A stretch of 64,000 nt of DNA from Paenibacillus arenosi (GTDB taxonomy: Bacteria; Bacillota; Bacilli; Paenibacillales; Paenibacillaceae), in contig NZ_JACYTN010000001.1 in the NCBI RefSeq assembly GCF_014841135.1, positions 1-64,000 of the forward strand, in the 5' to 3' direction. This document shows, piece after piece, positions 17,882-27,900 of this stretch (position 1 is its first letter; each line of letters starts with the position of its first letter). The position numbers and the translations under genes were made by a program. The notes under the pieces were generated by a model, which saw only the letters and a list, made by a program, of their open reading frames with translations, made no database searches and was not told the DNA's origin.

Positions 17882-18562
17882 ATGGATTGGAGTAACTTTT
17901 TTCGTGTGCCACTTGATCATCTGCCATTCGTAGTACTAGTCTTATTGATTGCGTTTGCGGTGCATGAGTTTGCACATGCCTATGCTGCATACAAGTTCGG
18001 TGATCCGACGGCTAAAATGCTTGGTCGCGTGACGTTAAATCCGGCCAAGCATATCGATATTTTAGGCTTGCTGCTATTCGTCATCGTCGGGTTCGGATGG
18101 GCGAAGCCTGTACCTGTTAACCGTGCGAATTTTAAGAAGCCACGTATGATGAGTATTATCGTGACAGCAGTAGGTCCCTTAAGCAATCTGCTGCTTGCCT
18201 TTTTCGGTATGCTTATCTATTATTTGCTTATTTTTAATCTGGGGCTTGATTTAGGAACGGGCAATCCACGTGTTGGAGAAGCGTTGTCTATCTTCTTCGG
18301 TTACTTCTTACAATTTAATATTGTCATGTTCGTCTTTAACTTGATACCGCTGCCGCCGCTAGATGGCTATCGGATTGTAGAGGAGCTTGCTCCCCTGCCT
18401 GTTCGTCGCAAGTTGGCGCAGTTTGAACAGTGGTCGGTCTTTATCTTTTTGTTAATCGTGTTCATACCGCCGCTTCGTGCTGTAACGATTGAGCCATTGT
18501 TTAGTCTTGTGCAACCAATGATGACAGGCATTATGGAATTTTGGCTCCGCTTCTTCGTGTGA
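17882..18562 (+). CDS. Site-2 protease family (M50) membrane protein
   Basis: A 226-residue integral membrane zinc protease homologue. HEFAH (28-32) in the first hydrophobic segment gives two zinc ligands and the catalytic Glu; PLDGYRI near residue 160 carries the third ligand Asp in the LDG motif. NPAKHIDILG between them is typical of this subgroup. About five to six membrane segments. Family members cut proteins inside the membrane, but many of this YwhC-like short type have no known substrate. It lies between prmA and rsmE, 76 bases after prmA. Confidence 0.88.
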   Translation: MDWSNFFRVPLDHLPFVVLVLLIAFAVHEFAHAYAAYKFGDPTAKMLGRVTLNPAKHIDILGLLLFVIVGFGWAKPVPVNRANFKKPRMMSIIVTAVGPLSNLLLAFFGMLIYYLLIFNLGLDLGTGNPRVGEALSIFFGYFLQFNIVMFVFNLIPLPPLDGYRIVEELAPLPVRRKLAQFEQWSVFIFLLIVFIPPLRAVTIEPLFSLVQPMMTGIMEFWLRFFV

Positions 18563-18684
18563 CCTCAATCTAGTCTGTAACAACACGGTTGAACGGTACA
18601 GTTTCCTTGATTCATCTTGTGCAAGTCATGCGGATCGGTAGCGTTTGAGTGAATAAAGTTGTATGATGAGGAATGTTGATAACG

Positions 18685-19452
18685 ATGCAAAAATATTTTG
18701 TAGAACCTGCGCAATTTGGCGATGAAGAAGTGATTATTACTGGGCAGGATGCACATCATCTTGTCCGTGTCATGAGATCGAAGCCAGGCACAAAGTTCAT
18801 CGTCAGTGATGGAGAAGCTAGAGAAGCTTTGGTAGAGCTTGTAGAAGCAGATAGCGAGCAAGTGAAAGCACGTATTGTCGAGCGTCGAGAGACGAAGGCA
18901 GAAGCCGCGTGTCAAGTAACGATTGCGCAAAGCTTGCCAAAGGGCGACAAGATGGAGCTTATTATTCAGAAATGCACGGAAATCGGTGCTGTTTCTTTCA
19001 TTCCGTTCCAATCGGATCGGACGGTCGTGCAATATGACAGCAAGAAAGAAGCGAAGCGACTGGAGCGTTGGAGCAAGATAGCGAAGGAAGCTGCTGAGCA
19101 AAGCCACCGCAACCGTGTTCCTGATATGCAACCAAGTATGAGCGTAAAGCAGCTTGTACAGGCAATGGAGCAATTTGATCTGGTACTTCTTTGCTATGAA
19201 GATGAACGCGGCACTCAGATTCGTGACGTGGTGCAGCCTTATGCAACGAAGGTTGCTAGCGTTGTGGACAAGGGTGAAGTTCTTATTATTGTTGGCCCTG
19301 AAGGCGGATTTACCGCACAGGAAGTAGAAAGATTTGTGAATGCGGGTGCTGTGAGCGTAGGCTTAGGGCGCCGCATATTACGAGCAGAGACAGCAGGCAT
19401 GTTGGCATTAACGTGCGTGTTGTACGAAACAGGTGAAATGGGAGGAGTGTGA
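18685..19452 (+). CDS. rsmE: 16S rRNA (uracil1498-N3)-methyltransferase RsmE
   Basis: A 255-residue SPOUT-class methyltransferase. It has the PUA-like N-terminal domain (MQKYFVEP, then TGQDAHHLVRVMRSKPG) and the knotted C-terminal SAM site with LIIVGPEGGFTAQEVE and SVGLGRRILRAETA. It methylates U1498 of 16S rRNA in the small subunit. ATG 18673 and TTG 18676 are in frame too; only a weak GAGGA lies upstream, so the start at 18685 rests on the family-typical opening MQKYFV. Its end carries the GGAGGAG ribosome-binding site of mtaB, indicating tight coupling. Confidence 0.94.
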   Translation: MQKYFVEPAQFGDEEVIITGQDAHHLVRVMRSKPGTKFIVSDGEAREALVELVEADSEQVKARIVERRETKAEAACQVTIAQSLPKGDKMELIIQKCTEIGAVSFIPFQSDRTVVQYDSKKEAKRLERWSKIAKEAAEQSHRNRVPDMQPSMSVKQLVQAMEQFDLVLLCYEDERGTQIRDVVQPYATKVASVVDKGEVLIIVGPEGGFTAQEVERFVNAGAVSVGLGRRILRAETAGMLALTCVLYETGEMGGV

Positions 19453-19455
19453 ACA

Positions 19456-20805
19456 ATGCCATCGGTAGCTTTTTACACCTTAGGCTGTAAAGTTAACTTT
19501 TACGATACCGAAGCCATTTGGCAGCTGTTCAAACAGGAAGGTTACGACCAAGTCGAATTCGAGGAAACAGCAGACGTCTACCTAATTAATACATGTACGG
19601 TGACAAATACGGGAGATAAAAAGAGCCGTCAAATTATTCGCCGTGCCGTGCGTCGCAATCCAGATGCAATTATTGCAGTAACGGGTTGCTACGCACAAAC
19701 ATCGCCAGCAGAGATCATGGATATTCCAGGCGTGGACTTGGTTATTGGTACACAAGATCGCGAGAAACTCATGGACTTTGTTGGTCAAATTCATGCGGAA
19801 CGCAAGCCTATCAATGCGGTTCGCAACATTATGAAAACGAGAGCGTTCGAAGAATTGGACGTTCCTGACTTTGCAGAGCGTACACGTGCGTTCCTCAAAA
19901 TCCAAGAAGGCTGCAACAACTTCTGTACATTCTGCATTATTCCATGGTCTCGCGGTTTGTCCCGCAGCCGTGCATCCGAGAGTGTACTGAATCAAGCGCG
20001 TCAGCTTGTTGATGCGGGCTACAAGGAAATAGTCCTGACAGGTATCCATACTGGGGGGTATGGAGACGATCTAGAGAACTATGATTTGACAGATTTGCTG
20101 TGGGACTTGGACAAAGTGGATGGACTAGAGCGTATTCGCATCAGTTCTATCGAGGCGAGCCAGATTGACGATCGAATGATTGAAGTGTTGAAGCATTCGA
20201 AGAAGATGTGCCGTCACCTTCATATTCCACTGCAAGCTGGTAACACTGATGTGCTGAAGCGCATGCGCCGTAAATATACGACAGAAGAATTCGGTACGAA
20301 GCTTGCTCGTATCCGTGAAGCGATGCCGGATGTAGCGATTACGACGGACGTTATCGTTGGTTTCCCTGGTGAATCCGATGAGCAGTTCCGTGAAGGCTAT
20401 GAGTTCATGAAGCAAGTTGGCTTCTCTGAGATGCACGTATTCCCTTACTCCAAGCGTACAGGAACACCTGCTGCTCGCATGGAAGACCAAGTAGATGAAG
20501 AGGTCAAAAATGACCGCGTTCATCAGCTGATTGACTTGTCCGAACAAATGCAGCTGCAATATGCAGAGCAGTTCGTTGGAGCAGTATTGGATGTTATTCC
20601 GGAGCGCGACTATAAAGGAGCACCAGGAACAGGCCATGTTATGGGCTACTCCGATAACTACTTGCAAATTATTTTCGAAGGCGACGAGTCTTTGATCGGA
20701 CAGTTGTGCCGTGTTAAAGTAACCGAAGCTGGCGTGAATGAGTGCAAAGGTGTGCTTGTACGTGTTCTTAATGAGAAGGTATTGAATCAAGCTGCGAACT
20801 TGTAA
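19456..20805 (+). CDS. mtaB: tRNA t6A37 methylthiotransferase MtaB
   Basis: A 449-residue radical SAM methylthiotransferase that converts t6A to ms2t6A at position 37 of tRNAs. The N-terminal UPF0004 domain has three cluster Cys, in TLGCKVN, NTCTVTN and TGCYAQ. The radical SAM domain has C-x3-C-x2-C in EGCNNFCTFCIIPWSRG. A TRAM RNA-binding domain ends the protein. It begins three bases after the rsmE stop. The same gene pair is found in B. subtilis (yqeU-yqeV). Confidence 0.96.
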   Translation: MPSVAFYTLGCKVNFYDTEAIWQLFKQEGYDQVEFEETADVYLINTCTVTNTGDKKSRQIIRRAVRRNPDAIIAVTGCYAQTSPAEIMDIPGVDLVIGTQDREKLMDFVGQIHAERKPINAVRNIMKTRAFEELDVPDFAERTRAFLKIQEGCNNFCTFCIIPWSRGLSRSRASESVLNQARQLVDAGYKEIVLTGIHTGGYGDDLENYDLTDLLWDLDKVDGLERIRISSIEASQIDDRMIEVLKHSKKMCRHLHIPLQAGNTDVLKRMRRKYTTEEFGTKLARIREAMPDVAITTDVIVGFPGESDEQFREGYEFMKQVGFSEMHVFPYSKRTGTPAARMEDQVDEEVKNDRVHQLIDLSEQMQLQYAEQFVGAVLDVIPERDYKGAPGTGHVMGYSDNYLQIIFEGDESLIGQLCRVKVTEAGVNECKGVLVRVLNEKVLNQAANL

Positions 20806-20851
20806 ATAGCCGTTCGTTTTCGTTATATCGGTTGAACATGCAGTAATAGAT

Positions 20852-20900
20852 GGGAGGATTTTGCTTGCTGCCAAGGCAGAGGTGAAATCCTCCCTCTTTT
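20852..20900 (+). terminator. Terminator after mtaB
   Basis: GGGAGGATTT pairs perfectly with AAATCCTCCC around a 23-base loop that can extend the stem, followed by TCTTTT. Confidence 0.85.
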
Positions 20901-20939
20901 GGGATAGGATATAGATAACACATAGAAGGAGGAACGGGG

Positions 20940-21371
20940 ATGAAGGAAATATCAGCAGGTGGAGTCGTATTCCGCAAACGTGAAGGTGAATTGGAAATCC
21001 AACTTATTCAAGATCGTTATGGTAAAGTTTCGTTGGCGAAAGGAAAAATGGAGCCGGGCGAAACGATTGAAGAAACGGCATTACGCGAAGTGGTGGAAGA
21101 GACGGGCATTCATGGTCGTATCATTGAACCGATTGATATGATTAAGTATCAATACAACCATCCTGAGCATGGTCTTGTGGATAAGGAAGTTCATTATTAT
21201 TTGATCGAGGAAGAAAGCGGAAGCTTGCAGGCGCAAGTTGAAGAAATTCGTGGTGTAAGCTGGTTCTCGCCTGAAGCTGCTTGGCAGCAGCAGAAGCGAT
21301 CTGGGTATGATAACAATGACATCATTGTAAGTAAGGCATTCCAAAAACTTGGTTTACGCATAGGAGGATAA
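20940..21371 (+). CDS. Nudix hydrolase
   Basis: A 143-residue Nudix protein. The box G-x5-E-x7-REVVEETG is complete in GKMEPGETIEETALREVVEETGI's span (about residues 37-59). The early ISAGGVVFR strand and the Lys-Gly after LAKGK are typical of diadenosine-polyphosphate or NTP-type hydrolases, but substrate cannot be named. It hydrolyses a nucleoside diphosphate linked to another group. GGAGG precedes ATG 20940, and deoC starts five bases after its stop, so the two are co-transcribed. Confidence 0.9.
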   Translation: MKEISAGGVVFRKREGELEIQLIQDRYGKVSLAKGKMEPGETIEETALREVVEETGIHGRIIEPIDMIKYQYNHPEHGLVDKEVHYYLIEEESGSLQAQVEEIRGVSWFSPEAAWQQQKRSGYDNNDIIVSKAFQKLGLRIGG

Positions 21372-21376
21372 TCATC

Positions 21377-22087
21377 ATGACAACCGTGAATCTTGCTTCA
21401 TTCATCGATCATACGTTTCTTAAGGCTGATACGAACTCGAAACAAATCGAGCAATTATGTAAAGAAGCACTTGAGCATCAGTTTTATAGTGTTTGTGTAA
21501 ATGGAGTATGGGTTCCTGCTTGTCGTGAATTATTATCAGGTTCCTCTGTGAAAATAGCGGCTGTAGTCGGGTTTCCACTAGGTGCTAGTGCACCATCTGC
21601 CAAGGCGTTTGAAGCTGCTCGTGCTGTAGAAGATGGCGCGACAGAAATAGATATGGTTCTTCAAGTAGGCCAGTTGCTTGAAGGTAATCATCGTGCGGTT
21701 GAAGCGGATATTGCTGCCGTTGTACGCATGGTAAATGGGAAAGCAATTGTCAAAGTTATTTTTGAGACTGGGTTGTTGAACGACGAACAGAAAATAACGG
21801 CATGCCAATTGTCCGAACAGGCAGGAGCGCATTTCGTCAAAACATCAACAGGCTTCGGCGTTGGTGGTGCAAAAGTTGAAGATATTCGCTTAATGCGCGC
21901 TAATGTGTCTGCTGCTATTGGTGTTAAGGCATCAGGTGCTGTTCGTGATCGTGCGACTGCGCTCGCGATGATTGAAGCGGGAGCCAATCGGATTGGTACA
22001 AGTTCAGGTATTGCGATTGTTACCGGAGGCGATTCCACAGAGGCAAATAGCACAGTGGGAGCGCCAGAAGCGAACTCGCAATATTAA
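21377..22087 (+). CDS. deoC: Deoxyribose-phosphate aldolase DeoC
   Basis: A 236-residue class I aldolase that splits 2-deoxyribose 5-phosphate to glyceraldehyde 3-phosphate and acetaldehyde. The Schiff-base Lys is K155 in FVKTSTGF; a second active-site Lys is K184 in GVKASGAVRD, and EIDMV holds the conserved Asp. The usual GVKASGG has Ala here in place of the second Gly. GGAGG lies just before the ATG. The last 68 bases overlap the convergent phosphate-transporter gene on the other strand; the overlapping tail is low-complexity and may be an addition. Confidence 0.95.
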   Translation: MTTVNLASFIDHTFLKADTNSKQIEQLCKEALEHQFYSVCVNGVWVPACRELLSGSSVKIAAVVGFPLGASAPSAKAFEAARAVEDGATEIDMVLQVGQLLEGNHRAVEADIAAVVRMVNGKAIVKVIFETGLLNDEQKITACQLSEQAGAHFVKTSTGFGVGGAKVEDIRLMRANVSAAIGVKASGAVRDRATALAMIEAGANRIGTSSGIAIVTGGDSTEANSTVGAPEANSQY

Positions 22088-22985
22088 ATATCGTTTGTGC
22101 ATGCGCAATTTGCGCCGATTCAGTTGCTGAAATCATCGCTGATATATCATGCAGCAGGTGGATGAGTGGATAAAATAACAGTGCACCACCTACATTTAAG
22201 GCGACATGGCTCCATGCGACGAATTGTCCACTGCGGCTGCCGCCAAGTGAAGCAATTAAGGCAGTGAAGCACGTTCCTACGTTGGAACCGATGACGATCG
22301 CGATGCCGACTTCTACAGGCAGTGCACCCGTTGCAGACAGGCCCATTGCCATGGCGATAATCGCTGCACTGCTGTGTACGAGCGCTGTGATAATCATGCC
22401 GGCTAACAGCGCCCATAGAAGGCTGTCTTGGGAACGTTCAAGGAACCACGTAAACAATCCTCGCTGCTGCAAGGGCTCACTAATGGCCTTCATCCATTCG
22501 ATACCGAACAGAATGAACGCAAACCCAGCCGTTGCAATGGCAGCATATTGCAGCGGCTTCCACCATGCATGTAGGCGCGGCAGCATTTCTGGGCATATAT
22601 CATCGGCAATTACGCCCCAGAGCCATGCGGTTACAGCAATGAGTAGTAGGGGCAATGCGTAATGATTGATATTTAGACCTATTAACTCTGTTGTCAACGT
22701 TGTACCTATATTTGTTCCTAAAATGATGCCGAGAGATCGTTGAAATGTCATCAGACCGGCGTTGACTAAACCGATAGAGATAACGGTAATCGCTGTACTG
22801 CTCTGCATAATTGCAGTCATAACGGAGCTGAACAGCATGCCGTGGATTGGTGTGCTTGTCGAGCGATGCAGCAGCCGTTTTAAATGGGGACCCGCCCATA
22901 AATGTAAGGAAAATTCCATTGTCTTCATGCCGAACATAAATAGCGCGAATCCGCCGATAAGCGGAAAAATTATGGATTGCATCAT
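22020..22985 (-). CDS. Na+/phosphate cotransporter family protein (YqeW-like)
   Basis: A 322-residue membrane protein with two inverted Na/Pi repeats: MTAIMQSSTAITVISIGL in the first and ALVHSSAAIIAMAMGL in the second; the QSS motif binds sodium and phosphate. About eight hydrophobic segments. There is no C-terminal PhoU-like domain. Minus-strand AAAAGGAG selects ATG 22985. In B. subtilis yqeW follows mtaB (yqeV) and precedes rpsU on the same strand; here it is inverted and shifted, with a tail-to-tail overlap of 68 bases with deoC. Confidence 0.88.
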   Translation of the reverse strand: MMQSIIFPLIGGFALFMFGMKTMEFSLHLWAGPHLKRLLHRSTSTPIHGMLFSSVMTAIMQSSTAITVISIGLVNAGLMTFQRSLGIILGTNIGTTLTTELIGLNINHYALPLLLIAVTAWLWGVIADDICPEMLPRLHAWWKPLQYAAIATAGFAFILFGIEWMKAISEPLQQRGLFTWFLERSQDSLLWALLAGMIITALVHSSAAIIAMAMGLSATGALPVEVGIAIVIGSNVGTCFTALIASLGGSRSGQFVAWSHVALNVGGALLFYPLIHLLHDISAMISATESAQIAHAQTIFNIASSLLALPLCYLPLWNRLR

Positions 22986-23165
22986 AGGCCGGCTCCTTTT
23001 CGAACCTTTATAGATAAAGGTGCTCATAAGTGTGTCTGCTTGTACTATCATTAGGACATATGTATGCATGAAAAAGGACAACCATGACAACCATGGATAG
23101 GCCCTATCCTATATTCGGACATGAACTTGAAATAAGTTATTTAGTAGAGGAGAAATCGTATTAAC

Positions 23166-24551
23166 ATGCAGCAACAGCGTCCATATGTACAATTAAAGCG
23201 TGCGCGAAAGAAGCGCATCGAACGTTCGCATCCTTGGGTATTCCAATCCGAGGTTGAACTTGTATCAGGAGATCCTAAGTCAGGAACATTAGTCGATGTG
23301 TGGAATGAAAAGGGGAAATACATCGCGACAGGCTATTACAATCCAGAGTCCCAAATTATCGTTCGTATAGTGAGCTATGAACCGATTGACGTGATGGATA
23401 CGGCTTTCTTCGTTGCTAGATTCGAAGCTTGCCTGGAGCATCGAGATCGCTTCCTACAAGGGGGGACAGCTTATCGTCTTGTATATGGTGAAGCAGATTT
23501 CCTGCCAGGTCTAGTTGTGGACCGTTTTGACGATGTACTCGTCGTTCAAATCGTAACCTTGGGTATGGATCTATGTCGTGACGCTATTATTGAAGCATTG
23601 GTCCAAGTCATGAAGCCGCAAGGTATTTATGAGCGCAGTGATGTGCCGATCCGTGAAAAAGAAGGATTGGAGCAGCGCACTGGCTTGCTTTACGGAGAAT
23701 GCCCACGTCACGTACAAGTGAAAGAGAATGACCTAATTATCGAAGTAGATATCGTAGAAGGTCAAAAGACAGGATATTTCTTCGATCAACGTGAGAACCG
23801 TGCTTCCATCGCTCCATTGATGAAAGGATGGGGTAAGCGCAGTGGAATCGCCTTACAAACGGTTGAAACGGAAGAGGGCACTCAGCAGCTTCCAGTCAAT
23901 GCGAATGGAAAAGTGGTTAGCTTCCCTTGGTGGGATGGTGCAACTGTACTAGAGTGCTTCGCTCATACAGGTAGCTTTACACTGCACGCTTGTAAGTATG
24001 GCGCGAAAAAGGTGACTTGTCTGGATATTTCCGATCATGCGATTCAGAGCGCGAAGCGCAATGTGGAGCTGAATGAGTTCACAGATCGCGTGGAATTCGT
24101 CGTTGCGGATGCATTTGATTATTTGCGTGAACAAGTTCGTGGTCGCGATGAGCGCAGCGAGCGTAATGAAGCAGGAGGCGCTGCTAAAAAAGTAGATACA
24201 TCGAAGAAGATGACTGCTGGGGGCGGACGCACGTGGGATGTTGTTATTCTTGATCCGCCTGCATTCGCAAAAACACGCCATGCGGTTGAAGGCGCCTATC
24301 GGGGTTACAAAGATATCAACTTGCAAGGGATGAAGTTGGTTAACGAGGGTGGATACCTCGTAACAGCGAGCTGTTCCTTCCATATGAGACCAGACCAGTT
24401 CATGCAATCCATTCTAGATGCAGCACAGGATGCTGGTAAAGTGCTTCGCCTCATTGAATGGCGCGCTGCTGGCAAAGACCACCCGCAAATTGCAGGTGTT
24501 GACGAAGGTCATTATTTGAAATTTGCGATCTTTGAAGTGCGTTCCAAATAA
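23166..24551 (+). CDS. RlmI-like 23S rRNA methyltransferase (PUA + SAM domain)
   Basis: A 461-residue class I rRNA large-subunit methyltransferase of the RlmI/RlmK group. The N-terminal PUA domain runs to about residue 80 (SHPWVFQSEVE). FLPGLVVDRF and TGYFFDQRENR are linker signatures; the Rossmann SAM site is VLECFAHTGSFTLHA, with LDPPAFAK as the catalytic loop and SCSFHM following. It probably makes m5C1962. Two insertions stand out: about 30 residues before the SAM site (after APLMKGWGK) and about 35 charged residues (RGRDERSERNEAGGAAKKVD) before the DPPAF loop. Confidence 0.9.
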   Translation: MQQQRPYVQLKRARKKRIERSHPWVFQSEVELVSGDPKSGTLVDVWNEKGKYIATGYYNPESQIIVRIVSYEPIDVMDTAFFVARFEACLEHRDRFLQGGTAYRLVYGEADFLPGLVVDRFDDVLVVQIVTLGMDLCRDAIIEALVQVMKPQGIYERSDVPIREKEGLEQRTGLLYGECPRHVQVKENDLIIEVDIVEGQKTGYFFDQRENRASIAPLMKGWGKRSGIALQTVETEEGTQQLPVNANGKVVSFPWWDGATVLECFAHTGSFTLHACKYGAKKVTCLDISDHAIQSAKRNVELNEFTDRVEFVVADAFDYLREQVRGRDERSERNEAGGAAKKVDTSKKMTAGGGRTWDVVILDPPAFAKTRHAVEGAYRGYKDINLQGMKLVNEGGYLVTASCSFHMRPDQFMQSILDAAQDAGKVLRLIEWRAAGKDHPQIAGVDEGHYLKFAIFEVRSK

Positions 24552-24575
24552 CATTGGTTCTAACTATTACATGAC

Positions 24576-24617
24576 AAAGTCGGACAACTCTTTTAAATAA
24601 GGGATGTCCGACTTTTT
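24576..24617 (+). terminator. Terminator after the rRNA methyltransferase
   Basis: AAAGTCGGACA pairs with TGTCCGACTTT around an 18-base loop and runs into TTTTTG. Confidence 0.88.
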
Positions 24618-24691
24618 GTTATTTGACGGAAATGGCATGGAGGTTGTAGGATGGCACCATAATATACAAACGGGTGTTCTAGAAATAGTCA

Positions 24692-24700
24692 TGTTATAAT
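24692..24700 (+). promoter_or_regulatory. Extended -10 promoter candidate for addBA
   Basis: TGTTATAAT is a perfect TGn-TATAAT extended -10 element. No good -35 is seen 17 bases upstream, which extended -10 promoters can tolerate. Confidence 0.45.
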
Positions 24701-24952
24701 CGTAATCAAAGCTTGTTAAGAAGAAGGGTAGAATATTTTTTGAATAGTAACTCGAATCAAAAGAAATGAAGAACTATGAGTTACCAATCATTCACTAACT
24801 GAGCGTTCCAACACGGGCGAAGACCTCTTTATAGAGCTGAGCTGCACATATGGAATATTGAAATATAAATGAGTCATTGATTAGTCATCACATGATCGGA
24901 ATTTTCACGACACATACAGGAAACATACAAGACATTAGGACGGTGAGAAAAG

Positions 24953-27900
24953 GTGGCTTTTACATTTATAATAGGGCGTTCTGGAAGCGGGAAGACGACT
25001 TATATATTGGATCAAATTAGGGAACAGGTTATGCAACAACCGGAAGGACCTCCTATTATACTGCTTGTACCGGAACAAGGGACGTTCCAATTGGAGCATG
25101 AGCTAGTGAAGACAGAAGGGCTTCACGGTTTGCTGCGTGCGCAAGTATTAAGCTTCCGACGTTTGGCCTATCGGGTTATGCAAGAGACTGGCGGTACGGC
25201 TTTGACTCCCATTAATGAAGAAGGGAAGAAAATGCTACTGTATCGTATTATGCAGCAGAAGAAGAGTAATCTTTCTCTTTTCTCAGGTACGGCAGAGCAG
25301 TTTGGTTTTATTGAGAAATTGAACGCTTTATTCGATGAGATGAAACGTTATCGCATTCAATCTTCTGACGTTGAGGAGCAGCTTGGTTGGCTGACGGGAG
25401 GGTCAGGGCATCCGTTGCTGGCTGCAAAGCTGCGAGATATTACAGAGGTCATGCGAGAGTTTGAAGTTGAATTGTCACAGCATTATTTAGATGGTGAAGA
25501 TGTGTTGATGCGCTTGGCAGAGAGTGTACCGCAATCTACCTATGTGCGTGATGCTCAAATATGGATCGATGGATTCCATGGTTTCACGCCGCAGGAGCTA
25601 TCCGTATTGGCTGCACTCATGCTTCAATCCAAAGATATGAGAATTGCGCTTACTCTGGATCGACCATATGAGCAAGGACAAACGCCGCATGAACTGAACC
25701 TATTTCATCCTACAGCTACTACGTATATTCAGCTTCGAGAAATTGCCGACACACTGCAAGTACCGATTGGAGACTTGGTTCAATTGGATGGTCGAACAGC
25801 AGGTAGTTTGCTTCGTTTTAAGGAGTCACCTTTGTTGTCTCACCTTGAAAAGCATTATGAGCGACGGACGGCTTGGCAGGAAGCAACGGCTACACAGCAA
25901 GAACAACAAGCTGTTACTGTGCATGCAGCGGTTAATCGCCGAGTAGAAGTAGAGGCAACAGCAAGAGATATGTTGGCTCGTGTGCGTAATGGTGAGGCGC
26001 GTTGGCGAGATATGGCGGTCGTGGTCCGAAATATTGGAGACTACAGTGCCCTTATTGATACGGTGTTTACAGACTTTGATATTCCCTATTTTAAGGACCA
26101 AAAGTCAGGGGTGCTTCATCATCCGTTCGTTGAGATGACAAGAGCAGCGCTTGATATATGGATTGGTTTCTGGAAGCCAGATGCGGTGTTCCGCTTTATT
26201 AAAACGGACTTTGTGCTTCCGGAGGATGATGCGATCTCACGGTTGGATATGGATCGGTTTGAGAACTATGTATTGGCGGCTGGAATTGAAGGCAGACGTT
26301 GGATGAGTAAGCATCCATGGCCGAAGATCCCTTCTTTGTCTTTGGATACAGACAGCTCTACAGATGAAGAAACGGGAGCTCCAGCCTTGATCGAGCAGTG
26401 TCGACAAATTGTTGCTGCACCGCTTATGGCGTTGGAGCGAGGTTTGACTCGTGCAAAGGATATTCGCGATATGTGCGAGGCTTTGTATCGATTTTGGATG
26501 GATTTAGGTGTTCCGCATCGATTAGAACGTATGAGTGCCGAAGCGATGATGAATGGGGATGTACAGCGTGCTCGCGAGCATCGTCAAATATGGGATGCAG
26601 TTCTTAACATCCTTGATCAGCTCGTTGAAATGGCTGGAAGTGAGACGATTACGCTGGAATTGTTCGCGGGTATGTTGGAGACAGGCTTTGAGAGCGTGAA
26701 GTTGGCACTTGTTCCTCCTGCGCTTGATCAAGTGCTTATCGCTTCGATGGATCGGACGAGAACAGGTCACATTAAACATGCCTATTTGTTAGGGGCTAAT
26801 GATGGCATTATTCCAGCTCGTCCCATCGAAGATGGTGTGCTTACAGAGAACGAGCGTGACGTCTTGCTCGACACGGGGATGCAATTAGCGCCTGGGGTTC
26901 GACGTCAGTTGTTAGATGAACGTTTCCTTATTTACAATGCATTGACGGCAGCTAGTCATACTCTATGGGTGAGCTATGCACTTGCAGATGAGGAAGGGAA
27001 ATCTTTGCTTCCCTCTGAGGTAATTCGGCAAATCCGCCAGCTCTTCCCCCATGTAGAAGAGCAGTTGGAGTTGGCTGAGCCAAATGAATTTATGGGTGAG
27101 CTGGAGCAGCTTCGTTATGTTGCACATCCAGAAATGGCTTTACGACATCTTATTTCGCAGCTGCGAGAGTGGCGCCGTGGAGTAGCCATTTCGCCTGTTT
27201 GGTGGGATGTGTATCATTGGTTGCGTGCACAACCAAGCTGGCAGCATCGATTACGTACGTTAACAGGCTCGCTGTTGTATCGTAATCAAGTGCAGCCTTT
27301 AGATAAAAATACGAGCCGCAAGCTTTACGGGAACAAGCTGAGAACGAGTGTATCGCGGATGGAGCGATTTGTCGCTTGTCCATTTTCTCATTTTGCTTCA
27401 CACGGACTGAAGCTGAGACAGCGTCAAATGTACCGTTTGGAGGCGCCTGACATCGGGCAGCTGTTCCACGCGGCTTTAAGCCATTTTGCAAATGATTTAA
27501 AGTCCAACCAACGTTCGTGGGCGGCATTGACAGCTGATGAAAGCCGAGCGGAAGCAGATCGAATTGTTGATTTGTTATCGCCCCGCTTACAAGGCGAAAT
27601 ATTAATGAGTTCCAATCGCTATAAACATATTTCACGCAAATTGAAGCAAATCGTCGCCAAGGCCGCGGATGTTATAGGCCAACATGCAAAGCGTGGAGAA
27701 TTCGAACCGCTTGCGCTTGAAATAGATTTTGGACCAGACAAGCCGTTGCCGCCGCTTCAGTTTACGTTGGACAATGGTTGTACGATGGAGATTATCGGAA
27801 GAATTGATCGGGTAGATTGCGCGGATAGCGAACAGGGCATTTTGCTGCGTGTAATTGATTACAAATCCAGCGCTACTGACTTGAAGCTTCATGAAGTCTA

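Larger units (their letters stand above)
24552..24952 (+). other. Intergenic region before addBA
   Basis: About 400 bases holding the terminator at 24576-24617 and a possible extended -10 promoter (TGTTATAAT, 24692-24700) for addBA. No gene is supported in the remaining 250 bases, which would be a long leader. Confidence 0.5.
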
